The notes beneath the pieces are model-generated. The model saw only the letters and a program-made list of their open reading frames with translations, searched no databases and had not been told where the DNA came from. Position numbers and translations under genes: made by a program. This document shows positions 1 to 8,481 of a stretch of DNA of 37,297 bases, piece after piece. Origin of the DNA: JBDKVA01 sp039679375 (lineage in GTDB: Bacteria > Bacillota > Clostridia > Acetivibrionales > DTU013); contig JBDKVA010000063.1 of NCBI GenBank assembly GCA_039679375.1, positions 1 through 37,297 on the forward strand, in the 5' to 3' direction. Within the stretch, counting starts at the first letter, position 1, and each line of letters starts with the position of its first letter.

Positions 1-271
1 TAATATCCCAAATAGAGGGGTGGTGCAGAAACAACATGGCATCAGCTATTCCGTCATTTATAATTTTCTGCATAACTTCTTCCGCAGGAAAAACAGCAGT
101 GTAAACTGAATTGATTTCATCTGCAAAATCGCATACCAGACCCATGCTTCGTTCTTTAAAATTCGCCGAAAGGTACTCTTCCAAATCTGGCATGTACCTT
201 GCCCAATCATCTCTCAACTCTTTAAAGATAAAGTCTTTTTCCAAATAAGTATACAATTCAACCGCTTTCAT
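1..271 (-). CDS. Nif3-like dinuclear-metal protein, N-terminal part (cut by window edge)
   Basis: The first 90 codons of a minus-strand gene are present; it runs off the left edge. The start is the ATG at 271, preceded by a clean GGAGG eight bases upstream. The visible protein begins MKAVELYTYLEKDF and contains the stretch VCDFADEINSVYTAVFP, then AMLFLHHPSIWD. A hydrophobic strand running into an HHP motif is what Nif3/YqfO-family proteins use for two metal ions, and the order of the pieces fits that family from memory. The family's biochemical role is poorly defined, so none is claimed here. The C-terminal metal ligands are outside the window. The gap to 401 (about 130 bp) holds no recognised gene. 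Confidence 0.6.
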   Translation of the reverse strand, partial: MKAVELYTYLEKDFIFKELRDDWARYMPDLEEYLSANFKERSMGLVCDFADEINSVYTAVFPAEEVMQKIINDGIADAMLFLHHPSIWDI

Positions 272-400
272 AAAATCCTCCGCTATCTTTTTGTAATACC
301 ACAAAACGAAATTCATTGTTGGTGGTGTACACGTTGTAAACGCAGCGTTTTCAAGGGATACATGACCATATAAATTATTTTGTAGTAAACTCACGCTAGG

Positions 401-1324
401 CTAATTGTGCACTATTTTTCCTCCATCTATAAAGAACACACCTTTTCCATACCCCACCGGATTGCCCTTCATAAGCCAGTCAGCATACGCACGTTGAATA
501 GATGTTTTATTTGGCAAATCAGCAGGATCATTACGATAATCCTTATAAAATATTCTCCACAAGTCAGCGCCTTCATTATCAATCTTATAAGAATATATGT
601 CGAAATCCTCCATAAACTTTAATATATTTGAGCTCTTTGGAAAAAATTCCTTATGATACGGAAACAGCAACCATGAAGTACAAACAAAAGCAACCGGACG
701 CCCTGCAAAATAGTCTTTAAAGAAATCTGCGGCTTTATGATAAGAGGCAATGCATTCATCATGAAGCAAAGGTCCACATGCCGGTATATGTATATTTATA
801 GCAGTATCATTCTCTTTTAATGTATAATTTCCCTTTTTGTAATTTTCTTTAAAATTTACAATTTCAAACTGCAACCGTCCAAGTCCAAAACGCGTTAAAA
901 TAAAGAATCCGGGAAACCATCTTGAAACAAATGAACCCCATATTCCATACATATTGTAGCATTCCGTCAGTTTCCACTTGAGATCCGACATACTGTCATG
1001 AAAAATTTCATATGAGATGCCCTTTCTTTCGTATAGCTCCCTGGTATGCTTTGACAGGCATATAAAGAGCAAAAGATGAAGTGTATATTTATGAACTTTA
1101 CAAAGATCAGCAGCTGCATCAAGATCATCAAACACTGCGCTAAAATCATTCAGCCTGTCGCCGTTATACATCAGTACATACTTTTGAAATGATTCGCAAG
1201 CACAGCTATTTTGAGATAACAGCTTGTAAGCAGATATAATAGCTGCCTTTGCTTCAGCAGGATATCCAAATTCGTCACAAAAAGATATTATATAATCCAG
1301 TTCATTATTCATAGACTGCCTCAT
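401..1324 (-). CDS. Acyltransferase domain protein (N-acyltransferase N-terminal plus GNAT-like C-terminal)
   Basis: A 307-aa soluble protein with no signal peptide or membrane span. The C-terminal third has the pattern of the GNAT_C family: a short IHIP strand followed by a conserved His/Asp/Glu-containing helix (about 180-200), a CTSWLLFP strand, and the TSIQRAYADWL helix followed by a Gly-rich YGKG turn (about 274-295). The N-terminal part is helical, as in the paired NAT_N domain. Substrate is unknown; these proteins are presumed acyl-CoA dependent. Two starts are possible: ATG 1324 with an AAGGGG rather far upstream, or ATG 1312, which has ATGAGG at better spacing. It is followed by a separate small GNAT upstream on the same strand. 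Confidence 0.7.
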   Translation of the reverse strand: MRQSMNNELDYIISFCDEFGYPAEAKAAIISAYKLLSQNSCACESFQKYVLMYNGDRLNDFSAVFDDLDAAADLCKVHKYTLHLLLFICLSKHTRELYERKGISYEIFHDSMSDLKWKLTECYNMYGIWGSFVSRWFPGFFILTRFGLGRLQFEIVNFKENYKKGNYTLKENDTAINIHIPACGPLLHDECIASYHKAADFFKDYFAGRPVAFVCTSWLLFPYHKEFFPKSSNILKFMEDFDIYSYKIDNEGADLWRIFYKDYRNDPADLPNKTSIQRAYADWLMKGNPVGYGKGVFFIDGGKIVHN

Positions 1325-1405
1325 CTAGATAAACTTACCCCTTTTTATTTGTCAAATTAAACTAAAACATCTATTCTTGTTTGTATGGTATCATAGGTAA
1401 ATTTC

Positions 1406-1813
1406 TTAGTCAACGCACACCATAAAATGTTCTCCATCCCTAACAAAGCCATATTGCTCATACAAACCATGTGCATCCCTCGTTCTTAAAATCCCTCTTA
1501 ACCCTTTTAGCTCCTCTGAGCCTGTGATTAAACCTACCAATCTTTTACCAAGCCCTTTACCCCTATATTCTTTGTCAATTATTACATCACACAACCAGTA
1601 CATAGTTGCAAAATCTGTAATAACGCGGGCAAAGCCTACTTGAATGCTATTATGATAGACTCCGTAGCAAATAGAGTTATTTATAGACACCTCAATCTTT
1701 TCTTTTGCCCTTGTATCTGCCCAATAGCTTTGCGCTAATAAATCGCATACGCTGTCAATAGAAAGCAATGATTTGTCATCGCTAAAATAAAATTCATTTT
1801 CAAAGTGTTCCAT
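1406..1813 (-). CDS. GNAT family N-acetyltransferase
   Basis: A 135-aa single-domain protein at the small end of the GNAT superfamily. The acetyl-CoA pyrophosphate loop is visible as YRGKGLGKRL (residues 83-92), preceded by the beta-strand LCDVIID. The C-terminal YEQYGFVRDGE is the usual motif-B end, where the Tyr often acts as general acid. It should transfer an acetyl group from acetyl-CoA to an amine; the acceptor cannot be told from sequence. The ATG at 1813 has GGGGGAT seven bases upstream. It lies 81 bp upstream of the acyltransferase gene on the same strand, so the two could be co-transcribed. Confidence 0.85.
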   Translation of the reverse strand: MEHFENEFYFSDDKSLLSIDSVCDLLAQSYWADTRAKEKIEVSINNSICYGVYHNSIQVGFARVITDFATMYWLCDVIIDKEYRGKGLGKRLVGLITGSEELKGLRGILRTRDAHGLYEQYGFVRDGEHFMVCVD

Positions 1814-1858
1814 CTTTAATCCCCCACATTACAGTAATCTTATCTTTTCTTTCAAATA

Positions 1859-3097
1859 TCACACTTGTGAAGCCTTTTCCTCATAAAGGTGCTGTGGCTC
1901 TGCCACAACAATTTCGTTACGGCATTCCTTCGCCCTATACAATGCTTTATCTGCCGACCGGATAAACTCCTCAAGAGAATCCCCCTTGGACGGTATGACT
2001 GTATTGACCCCTATGCTGATCGTCACTTTCTCTGAAACGTTGGAATATGCATGCGGAATGGAAAGCTCTGCGACAGTATCCTTCATTTTTTGTGCAAGCC
2101 TGGATGCATTTTCTTTTTCAGTATATGGAAGTATTACAGCAAATTCATCACCTCCGTACCGGGCTACCGTATCGGAAGATCGTTTCGTGCAAGCCTGTAA
2201 AGCATAGGCAACCCGTCTGATGCAATCATCACCAGCCTGGTGGCCGTAATTGTCGTTGAATATCTTGAAATAATCGATGTCGATCATCATAACGGATAAT
2301 GGTGTATGATTTCGTTTACACCTGTTCCATTCTGCCTTAACTGCCCTGTCCAGCATGAATCGGTTGTAAATGCCCGTCAGACTGTCTATCCGGGAAAGCG
2401 TTTCAAGCTTTTGATTCACTTCCTCCAATTCCTTGTTTACCCGATTTAATTCATCGTTTTTCTCCTTTATTGTCTTTCTGTAATTAAAATCCTCTGCCAG
2501 CTTTTTATACCTCATATATGAAATAGCCCACGATATAATCAGGAAAGTGGTGCTGTTAATTATATTTCCAAACAAAAGCCCGCTGGATTTTTGAAAATAA
2601 GGCAACAGGAGAAGGAATGCTGCATGTATGGCTAAATACATGGTTAAAAAAGCGGTCGGTTTAAAGAATGGAGTAACTGCAATAGCTAATATTGCCACAG
2701 TATATACAATAACCTGCCCGCTTGACAATTGATCCAATAAGGATATCCCTGCGCACCAGGATAGTGCAAAGGCAGTAAAGGATAACCCTGCAGCCTGTAT
2801 CGCCCTGACATGTTCAGGAACGTTTTTCCTGAATTTACTAAATAGAAATAGATATACCGACATGACTGAAAGGAACCAAACGTACATTGCCGTATAGTAT
2901 ATGTCAGGAGTGGTGAGCATTCTGCCGCCCTTGATGATGCATGAAGCAACAAGCACAAGCAATTCTATGCCGACAAAGGCCATTGCCGTAATTCTTGCCC
3001 TGGCGACATTTATTGTATTAATGTTGATATCAAACTCTTTTATATAGCTCTTCTGAACAGATATCAATAAAGCGCTTCTTATCCTGTTGAAAATCAT
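1859..3097 (-). CDS. Membrane-anchored diguanylate cyclase (GGDEF domain)
   Basis: The protein makes c-di-GMP from two GTP. Starting at ATG 3097 it is 412 aa; a longer reading from TTG 3127 would put the GGAGGG ribosome site inside the gene. The N-terminal 190 residues contain about six hydrophobic spans, an integral membrane sensor with no recognised ligand domain. A short coiled coil (about 205-235, rich in KEKNDELNRVNKELEEVNQK) leads to the GGDEF domain. The active-site GGDEF is intact at 315-319, with the metal aspartates in MMIDIDYFK. An RSSD inhibitory I-site sits five residues before it, so product feedback inhibition is expected. No EAL domain is attached. Confidence 0.92.
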   Translation of the reverse strand: MIFNRIRSALLISVQKSYIKEFDININTINVARARITAMAFVGIELLVLVASCIIKGGRMLTTPDIYYTAMYVWFLSVMSVYLFLFSKFRKNVPEHVRAIQAAGLSFTAFALSWCAGISLLDQLSSGQVIVYTVAILAIAVTPFFKPTAFLTMYLAIHAAFLLLLPYFQKSSGLLFGNIINSTTFLIISWAISYMRYKKLAEDFNYRKTIKEKNDELNRVNKELEEVNQKLETLSRIDSLTGIYNRFMLDRAVKAEWNRCKRNHTPLSVMMIDIDYFKIFNDNYGHQAGDDCIRRVAYALQACTKRSSDTVARYGGDEFAVILPYTEKENASRLAQKMKDTVAELSIPHAYSNVSEKVTISIGVNTVIPSKGDSLEEFIRSADKALYRAKECRNEIVVAEPQHLYEEKASQV

Positions 3098-3172
3098 AAG
3101 AGCAGCTACCCTCCGCCCGACTCTCAAATCTTTTGTTTTTGTTTACAACTTAATATTTGTTCACCCGCAAAA

Positions 3173-3478
3173 TTATTTAGGCTTATTCTTTTTATTTCTA
3201 TACAAGTCATATATATCAAATGATATAGCAATGATCAATGATAACAAAATTACCGGAGATGAAATCAATAGAGCAACTATATACACAATTCCAATATAGC
3301 CGCCGGGATAAGCAATCGTTTCTATTATACAAAAAACCAATGCTGAAGCGGCGGTTAAAATGGAAGGTAAATACTTGAAGAACCTGCTTTTTTTACTCTT
3401 TAACGAGATAATAACTGTTGCCAGCACAGATAATATTGTAATTATTGCTATTATAGAATAAACAAGATAAGAACTCAT
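3173..3478 (-). CDS. Small polytopic membrane protein, unknown
   Basis: A protein of about 101 aa with three predicted hydrophobic spans (roughly residues 4-26, 38-57 and 64-90) and a basic C-terminal tail ending RNKKNKPK, which would sit in the cytoplasm. A GTG at 3487 extends the frame by three codons, but the ATG at 3478 is seven bases from a GGGGTG ribosome site and is preferred. I do not recognise the family. It lies 75 bp downstream of the diguanylate cyclase start region on the same strand, with no visible functional link. Confidence 0.55.
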   Translation of the reverse strand: MSSYLVYSIIAIITILSVLATVIISLKSKKSRFFKYLPSILTAASALVFCIIETIAYPGGYIGIVYIVALLISSPVILLSLIIAISFDIYDLYRNKKNKPK

Positions 3479-3513
3479 AAATATCACCCCACTATGACAC
3501 AGTATTATAATGG

Positions 3514-4128
3514 CTAATCCGTGTAATCATCAACATCAAATTCGTAATTTTTATAATAATACTTACGGTCTTCCTCTGTAATCTCACGAATAACCCTGCA
3601 AGGATTTCCTGCTGCTATCACATTATCAGGAATATCTCCGATAACAACACTCCCGGAACCGATAACAGCATTATTACCTATATGAACTCCCGGATTAACA
3701 ACAACATTACCCCCAAGCCAGACGTTATCCCCTATTGTTATCCCGATACCGTATTCATATCCTGAATTCCGTGAGTCCGGATGTATTGGATGTCCTGCCG
3801 TATATATGGAAACATTCGGAGCAAACTGTACATTATTACCTATGGTTACCTTTCCCACATCTAAAATGATGCAGTTGAAATTGGCAAAAAAGTAATCTCC
3901 AACTTCAATATTCTTTCCATAGTCACAATGGAAAGGAGCTTCAATATTCACTCCTACACCTGCTTTACCAAGAATATTCCTTATTAGCTTATCAATTTTA
4001 ATGGTTTCATCCGGCAGGCAGTGATTATACTCATAAATCCTCTTTTTATTCTCCATTCGTTCTTCCTGCAATCCGTCCAGCCATGCCTTATATGGCAGGC
4101 CGGCCAGCATTCTGTCTTTTTGATTCAT
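3514..4128 (-). CDS. Sugar O-acetyltransferase, maltose/galactoside (Maa/LacA) type
   Basis: A 204-aa protein of the left-handed beta-helix class, full length for the family. The N-terminal helix segment begins with DRMLAGLPYKAWLDGL, the typical Maa/LacA cap. It is followed by hexapeptide repeats (VTIGNNV, ITIGDNVWLGGNVVV, VHIGNNAVIGSGSVV). The catalytic His is in the YTAGHPIHP motif (His113), and the C-terminal NPCRVIREI motif is conserved. It should transfer acetyl from acetyl-CoA to a hydroxyl of a mono- or disaccharide; the acceptor is not predictable. Its ribosome site is weak (AAGGG at long spacing). An 81-aa unknown gene lies 58 bp upstream on the same strand. Confidence 0.88.
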   Translation of the reverse strand: MNQKDRMLAGLPYKAWLDGLQEERMENKKRIYEYNHCLPDETIKIDKLIRNILGKAGVGVNIEAPFHCDYGKNIEVGDYFFANFNCIILDVGKVTIGNNVQFAPNVSIYTAGHPIHPDSRNSGYEYGIGITIGDNVWLGGNVVVNPGVHIGNNAVIGSGSVVIGDIPDNVIAAGNPCRVIREITEEDRKYYYKNYEFDVDDYTD

Positions 4129-4186
4129 AGCTGTACCAACCCTTCAACCTGTTTTTTTCTTACCGAATCTGTCGTTTTTAAGATTA

Positions 4187-4432
4187 TTATTCCTTTTCTA
4201 ATATTTTCCTTGCAAATCGTATTACTTCCTTCTGTTTGTTGATATCCATGTTTTTTACTGCATCAACCAATTCAATAAGAGCATTTTTCATATTATCGAT
4301 TAGTTCCTGCTTATTGAATAATAGTATTTTTAAGCGTTCAGCATCTTCCATTCCACTTACATGACATAAAAATTTATCATTATAGTATACAGATACTCCC
4401 ATGACAGATTGCTCAAAACGCATTTCGCCCAT
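4187..4432 (-). CDS. Hypothetical protein, 81 aa
   Basis: A small soluble protein I do not recognise. The first half looks beta-rich (FEQSVMGVSVYYNDKFLCHVSG). The second half is a long amphipathic helix (about 38-78) rich in Asn, Lys and Glu, ending in RKILEKE. It has a strong ribosome site, GGGAGG eight bases before ATG 4432, which supports real translation. It sits between two recognisable minus-strand genes. No function is proposed. Confidence 0.55.
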   Translation of the reverse strand: MGEMRFEQSVMGVSVYYNDKFLCHVSGMEDAERLKILLFNKQELIDNMKNALIELVDAVKNMDINKQKEVIRFARKILEKE

Positions 4433-4546
4433 TATACTATCCTCCCTGCATTACTCTTATACAGCGCATTTTCTTACAATGGCGCTATAAACCTATACGA
4501 TAAATATTGAAACAATATACATATAGTTATATGTTTTATTTATACA

Positions 4547-4969
4547 TTATGCAATAGTCAAAAAATAGTTATGTTGCTCTAAGAGTAACCTTTTCACCTC
4601 ATCGATATCGGTGACTGCCAGGTTAGGAATAATGATTGGATAGGCTCCACACCTTACTACTTCTCTACCGTCAGGATATACATAGTAATATCCTAATCCC
4701 CCTCCAGTGCATGAATCACAACGTCCGCATTTATTTTTTTCGTATAATGACTCTGTTTTCCCTAATATATCTGAAGATTTTTGTGTGCAATACTGTCCGT
4801 TATGGGATTCAATTTCATGTTGGATAGCATCATGAAATTTTTTTGAAAAAAACTCTGTGTTACTTACTTTATATATCCACCATGAAAACTCAATTTGTAT
4901 ATGCAAGTTCCATTGAGGTATATTTCCTCGTTCCCGCTGAAATCTGATAAACTCCCCTGCCAGGAACAT
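4547..4969 (-). CDS. Hypothetical Cys-rich protein, start unclear
   Basis: The part outside the neighbouring gene is about 106 residues. It contains a CGRCDSC cluster (C-x2-C-x2-C), a Gly-rich turn and a YVYPDGREVVRCGAYP strand pair, which looks like a small metal-binding or redox module. The only in-frame ATG (4969) lies 105 bp inside the DUF5680 gene. After that gene's stop at 4864 there is no ATG, GTG or TTG before the conserved-looking region; the frame there begins GTA AGT AAC. Either translation starts inside the upstream gene (a TTG codon also lies in the overlap), or a rare start is used, or the start has been lost. I do not recognise the family. Confidence 0.4.
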   Translation of the reverse strand: MFLAGEFIRFQRERGNIPQWNLHIQIEFSWWIYKVSNTEFFSKKFHDAIQHEIESHNGQYCTQKSSDILGKTESLYEKNKCGRCDSCTGGGLGYYYVYPDGREVVRCGAYPIIIPNLAVTDIDEVKRLLLEQHNYFLTIA

Positions 4970-5322
4970 TTATAGGTATATCCTTCATGTTCAAACACTG
5001 CCGGTCCCCTAAACGGATACTCCGGTTGAAGTGCCTTTAAAGCACTTTTTAGGCACTGGCTGAACCCCTCGGGAATATCAGAAATCAACATCTTTCCATA
5101 GTAGTTCATTCCCCATACAGGTACTTGATTTTTAAAAACCGCTTCCTCGCCAATAAAATCCATATTTCCGAGATATATGTCTATATAAAGTAAATCGCCC
5201 TCACAATAATGCAAATCCTTTGAGTTCGGCCTTGAGGATACAGAAAGAGCCCCGTCTCCAGCATATGTACTCCTCTTTGCCCTAACCAGAAATTCTTTTA
5301 TAGCCTGTTCTGTAAAATTCAT
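4864..5322 (-). CDS. DUF5680 domain protein
   Basis: A 152-aa soluble protein matching the DUF5680 pattern as I know it: an N-terminal helix FLVRAKRSTYAG, then SSRPNSKDLHYCEGDLLYIDIYLG, a VPVWGMNYYGKM strand, a PFRGPAVFEHEGYTY segment, and a terminal FHGGYIK. The family is often found alone or fused to HTH domains; its activity is unknown. The ATG at 5322 follows GGAGG at 11 bases. Its 3' end is overlapped by the next minus-strand ORF in another frame. Confidence 0.75.
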   Translation of the reverse strand: MNFTEQAIKEFLVRAKRSTYAGDGALSVSSRPNSKDLHYCEGDLLYIDIYLGNMDFIGEEAVFKNQVPVWGMNYYGKMLISDIPEGFSQCLKSALKALQPEYPFRGPAVFEHEGYTYKCSWQGSLSDFSGNEEIYLNGTCIYKLSFHGGYIK

Positions 5323-5542
5323 TTAGCCATTTTCCTCCTCCACCCTATCGAGCCATTCATTTACCAGAGAGTTAAACAAGATATAAGCATATTAACCTTC
5401 AAACTCCCGCATATTACCTACTACTCAATACTTCTGGTCTATGGGGCAATCATATATCAAACATATGTTCTTGTCAAGGAAACTTTTCCAATACAAAAAG
5501 ATAGACTTCAATTACATCTGAAATTCATTATATTTAATTCTA

Positions 5543-5571
5543 TTGTTAAAGTTAAGGAAAACGAGTATAGT
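5543..5571 (+). promoter_or_regulatory. Candidate sigma-A promoter for the PocR/AraC gene
   Basis: TTGTTA at 5543-5548 and TATAGT at 5566-5571 are separated by 17 bp, about 60 bp before the likely start codon at 5631. The match to TTGACA/TATAAT is 4/6 and 5/6. The rest of the roughly 290-bp gap from 5323 holds no gene that I can support. Confidence 0.42.
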
Positions 5572-5630
5572 TAAAATAAAATATTTCAGACTTAAATCAA
5601 TATCTTACGCTTGCAATGGAGATATTGGAA

Positions 5631-6488
5631 ATGTATAGCGTTTATGCCGATAGAAAAAATATTGAGAATATACTCCGTGATTTCTATATTATAACAGGTA
5701 TCAGGGTTGCTTTTGTAAGTCATGATATGAAATTCAGTGTAAATGTTCCAAAGGAATCCTCTTCCTTTTGCAATATACTAAAAGGCGATTCTTTGGCAAC
5801 TGCCAGATGCATTGAATGTGACAGGTACGCATTTGAAGAAGCAAACCGGACTGGAAATCTATTTGTATATCAGTGCCATGCAGGGTTAAGGGAAGCTGTG
5901 GCTCCAATATTTTTTACTGAAAAGCTTCTTGGTTACCTGATGATGGGTCAAACCCTCAATGGAAAACCGGATAAAAACTCATGGGAGAATGCACTCCAAC
6001 GCTGCAAGGATTTCAAAATTGATTTCAATGAACTTGAGAGTGCTTTTTATAACTTACAAAGCCTGGATATAGATAAAATTATTTCCGCATCCGGAATAAT
6101 GGAGATTTGCGCAAAATATATACATTTAAGCAAGCTGGTTAATGTACGTCAACCGATGCTGCTTGAGAAAATTAAAAACTTTATTGATAACAATTTGCAT
6201 AAAAATATTACTATATCGGATCTAAGCACTTCACTAAACTTGAGCAGATCATACCTTAGCCATATAATAAAAGCCTCCTTCAATACTTCACTTACAAAAT
6301 ACACTATAGACAGGAGGCTTGAGAAGGCAAAATCCCTCCTCGAACAAACGGATTTAAAAATAAGTGATATAGCAGTTTCAACGGGATTTCAAGATCAGAA
6401 TTATTTTGCACGGATTTTTAAAAGGCATTATGGGGTTTCTGCGACCGAGCATAGGACAAAATCCAAAATTGAAGCACGGCAGTGCTAA
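5631..6488 (+). CDS. PocR-sensor AraC-family transcriptional regulator
   Basis: A 285-aa regulator. Residues about 8-160 form a PocR-type sensory domain with the characteristic cysteines (FCNIL at 47, CIEC at 60-63, YQCHAGL at 82) and the following EAVAPIFFTEKLLGYLMMGQ segment. Residues about 170-275 are a double-helix AraC DNA-binding domain (ISDLSTSLNLSRSYLSHIIK, then ISDIAVSTGFQDQNYFARIFKR). The ATG at 5631 has GGAGA eight bases upstream; an ATG five codons earlier has no ribosome site. PocR proteins commonly control one-carbon or corrinoid-linked methyltransferase genes, and the next gene is a URO-D-type methyltransferase 86 bp downstream. The regulator probably controls it. Confidence 0.88.
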   Translation: MYSVYADRKNIENILRDFYIITGIRVAFVSHDMKFSVNVPKESSSFCNILKGDSLATARCIECDRYAFEEANRTGNLFVYQCHAGLREAVAPIFFTEKLLGYLMMGQTLNGKPDKNSWENALQRCKDFKIDFNELESAFYNLQSLDIDKIISASGIMEICAKYIHLSKLVNVRQPMLLEKIKNFIDNNLHKNITISDLSTSLNLSRSYLSHIIKASFNTSLTKYTIDRRLEKAKSLLEQTDLKISDIAVSTGFQDQNYFARIFKRHYGVSATEHRTKSKIEARQC

Positions 6489-6574
6489 TAAAAGCAGTCC
6501 TGTATATATGATATCTTTGCTTTTACAGATAAAATGATTTCGGAATCACTTTATTCTTAAAGGAGATTATAACA

Positions 6575-7582
6575 GTGACGAAACGGGAAAGGGTAATAAA
6601 GGCAATAACACATAAGACTACGGACTTTGTGCCATATAGCATTTTTTTTACACAGCAGGAGTATAAGAATGTTGCAAATTATCTTGGAGATAAGGATTTT
6701 CAAGACAAAATCGGTAACCACATTTCATTGGTTGATTGTAAACCACCGCAGGTAGAGTTCTTACATGGAAGCGGTTATTGGAAGGATGAATTTGGAGTCG
6801 TATGGAATAAAAACGGTGCTGATAAGGATATCGGGGTAATAGACAATATATTGATACCTGAGCCTGATATAAATGGTTATCAAATGCCGGACGTGGACGA
6901 AGATTACTTAAGGTCCCAGATGGAAAAGGTTGTTAAAGATAGTGGCGATACCTTCCGTCTGCCCTGCATTGGCTTTTCCATGTTTGAGAGGGCATGGACC
7001 CTGACCGGGATGGAAAACCTGCTAATAAACATGCTGATTGAACCGGAGTTTGTTGAGAACCTTTTGGACAGTATCCTGGAACACAATCTAAAAGTTATAG
7101 ATATCGCATTGGAATACGATATTGACGGTTTCCATTTTGGTGATGACTGGGGGCAGCAGAAGGGTCTTATCATGGGTCCCGACTGCTGGAGAAGGTTTAT
7201 TAAACCCAGAGTTGCAAAAATGTATGAAAGAGTGAAAAACAAGGGTAAGTTTGTATCCCAGCACTCCTGTGGTGACATCAGCGAGATATTGCCCGACCTC
7301 ATTGATATGGGACTGGATGTATACCAGACCTTTCAACCTGAGATATATGATATTGGGAAAGTGAAAAAGGAGTACGGCAGCAATCTTACATTCTGGGGAG
7401 GTATAAGTACGCAAAGGCTGTTGCCCTTTGCCGCACCTGAGGAGATTAAATCCGTAACCAGGGAAATAATCAAAATTCTCGGCAAGGATGGCGGATATAT
7501 TGCTGCGCCTACACACAGTGTTCCCGGTGATGTACCGCCGGAGAACATAGTTGCTTTGATAGATGCTTTTCAACATCAGTAA
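6575..7582 (+). CDS. Uroporphyrinogen decarboxylase (URO-D) family protein, methyltransferase-type
   Basis: A 335-aa TIM-barrel protein of the URO-D superfamily branch that includes corrinoid methyltransferases (MtaA/CmuA-like), rather than heme-pathway HemE. It starts with TKRERVIKAITHKTTDFVPY, a usual opening for this branch. The metal-site motif QHSCGD gives His230 and Cys232, and a His in APTHSVPGDVPPENI (314) sits where the third ligand is expected. The FGDDWGQQKG segment (about 188-197) is also typical. The start is GTG 6575 with AGGAG about nine bases upstream. No corrinoid protein, activator or partner methyltransferase is in the window, so substrate and methyl acceptor are unknown. 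Probable target of the upstream PocR regulator. Confidence 0.85.
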   Translation: MTKRERVIKAITHKTTDFVPYSIFFTQQEYKNVANYLGDKDFQDKIGNHISLVDCKPPQVEFLHGSGYWKDEFGVVWNKNGADKDIGVIDNILIPEPDINGYQMPDVDEDYLRSQMEKVVKDSGDTFRLPCIGFSMFERAWTLTGMENLLINMLIEPEFVENLLDSILEHNLKVIDIALEYDIDGFHFGDDWGQQKGLIMGPDCWRRFIKPRVAKMYERVKNKGKFVSQHSCGDISEILPDLIDMGLDVYQTFQPEIYDIGKVKKEYGSNLTFWGGISTQRLLPFAAPEEIKSVTREIIKILGKDGGYIAAPTHSVPGDVPPENIVALIDAFQHQ

Positions 7583-7588
7583 TAATTT

Positions 7589-7628
7589 GGGTTATGCATA
7601 ATGTTTTTCTTTTATAATGCTGAAACCC
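7589..7628 (+). terminator. Weak terminator-like hairpin after the URO-D gene
   Basis: GGGTTATGCAT pairs imperfectly with ATGCTGAAACCC across a T-rich loop, ending just before a short TTTATT. It lies a few bases past the stop, in the gap between convergent genes. The stem is imperfect and the U tract short. Confidence 0.28.
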
Positions 7629-7745
7629 TTTATTGATGAAATAACATATGTTTTGCTGAGTAAGCTTATTAGCATTAAAGTGGTTATGGTTATACATGGA
7701 TACCAATTTATGGCTCAATTTTCTTGACGCTAATTGCTAAGATAT

Positions 7746-8246
7746 TCATTCGCAATTGCCAAATTTTTTCAAATAGCTTAACTTCGCAAACCTAGCCAAT
7801 GAATAAATTGCATACCCCGCCAATCCGCCAGCCAAATTCAAAATAAGATCATCTGCATCTGCCGCTCCCACCCCAAATGAATATTGTATGATTTCGATAA
7901 ACATAGAAACCCCAATAGAAATCAATACCACTCTTAGAGAATTAGAGCATTTGCTAAATATAAGCGGCAATAAAAATCCCATTGGCACAAATGCTCCTAT
8001 GTTGCCAAATAGATTCACAACGATTATTTTAATGGGTAATTGACTCGACACATATTGTAAAATCGTTTTTAATGGTATCAGATTTATACTTCTATGAAAG
8101 TATCCCCGCCCATATATATGACTGAAAAAAGTTAAATAGAACAGCAGCAATAGGTATATGATAAAAACTACTATAAATGCGATCTTCCAAAAAGTTTTTG
8201 TTTTCGTTGCTTCTATCATTTTGATTTGTTCCCGTCTTATTTCCAT
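7746..8246 (-). CDS. VanZ-like family membrane protein
   Basis: A 166-aa protein with four or five membrane spans and VanZ-family signatures: NLIPLKTILQY after the first span, the NLFGNIGAFVPMGFLLPLIF span, SMFIEIIQYSFGVG, and DADDLILNLAGGLAGYAIY. VanZ of the vancomycin cluster gives low-level teicoplanin resistance, but most family members are not linked to resistance and there is no van cluster here. ATG 8219 (nine codons in) has GGGAAC upstream and would begin nearer the first span, so it may be the true start. It is convergent with the URO-D gene. Confidence 0.85.
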   Translation of the reverse strand: MEIRREQIKMIEATKTKTFWKIAFIVVFIIYLLLLFYLTFFSHIYGRGYFHRSINLIPLKTILQYVSSQLPIKIIVVNLFGNIGAFVPMGFLLPLIFSKCSNSLRVVLISIGVSMFIEIIQYSFGVGAADADDLILNLAGGLAGYAIYSLARFAKLSYLKKFGNCE

Positions 8247-8350
8247 AACATAACGAATGTATTTTACTTACAGGCACTTTCCGAGCCAATGAAACCAGCA
8301 AAAACGAATGCTTTTCACCTAACTAACAAGACTCATTTTACACACATATA

Positions 8351-8376
8351 TAAAGGGCTACATCAGCAGCCCTTTA
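8351..8376. terminator. Nine-bp perfect stem-loop, possible displaced glmS terminator
   Basis: TAAAGGGCT (8351-8359) and AGCCCTTTA (8368-8376) are perfectly complementary around an 8-nt loop. Neither side has a proper U run, though both are AT-rich. It lies between the VanZ start and the transposase remnant. The IS remnant may have come between glmS and this structure; that is inference. Confidence 0.4.
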
Positions 8377-8481
8377 ATCTTATTAGTCTTTATAATACTT
8401 TGTAAATCTAAAAACTGTTAAAAACACTCTTAAATATAATAAAAATAGTTTTAATTAGGTTGTAACAATAGTATAACCATT

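Noticed and set aside
7746..8246. Glycopeptide resistance via the VanZ-like gene
   Set aside because: No vanHAX-type ligase or dehydrogenase genes are nearby, and most VanZ-like genes are unrelated to resistance.
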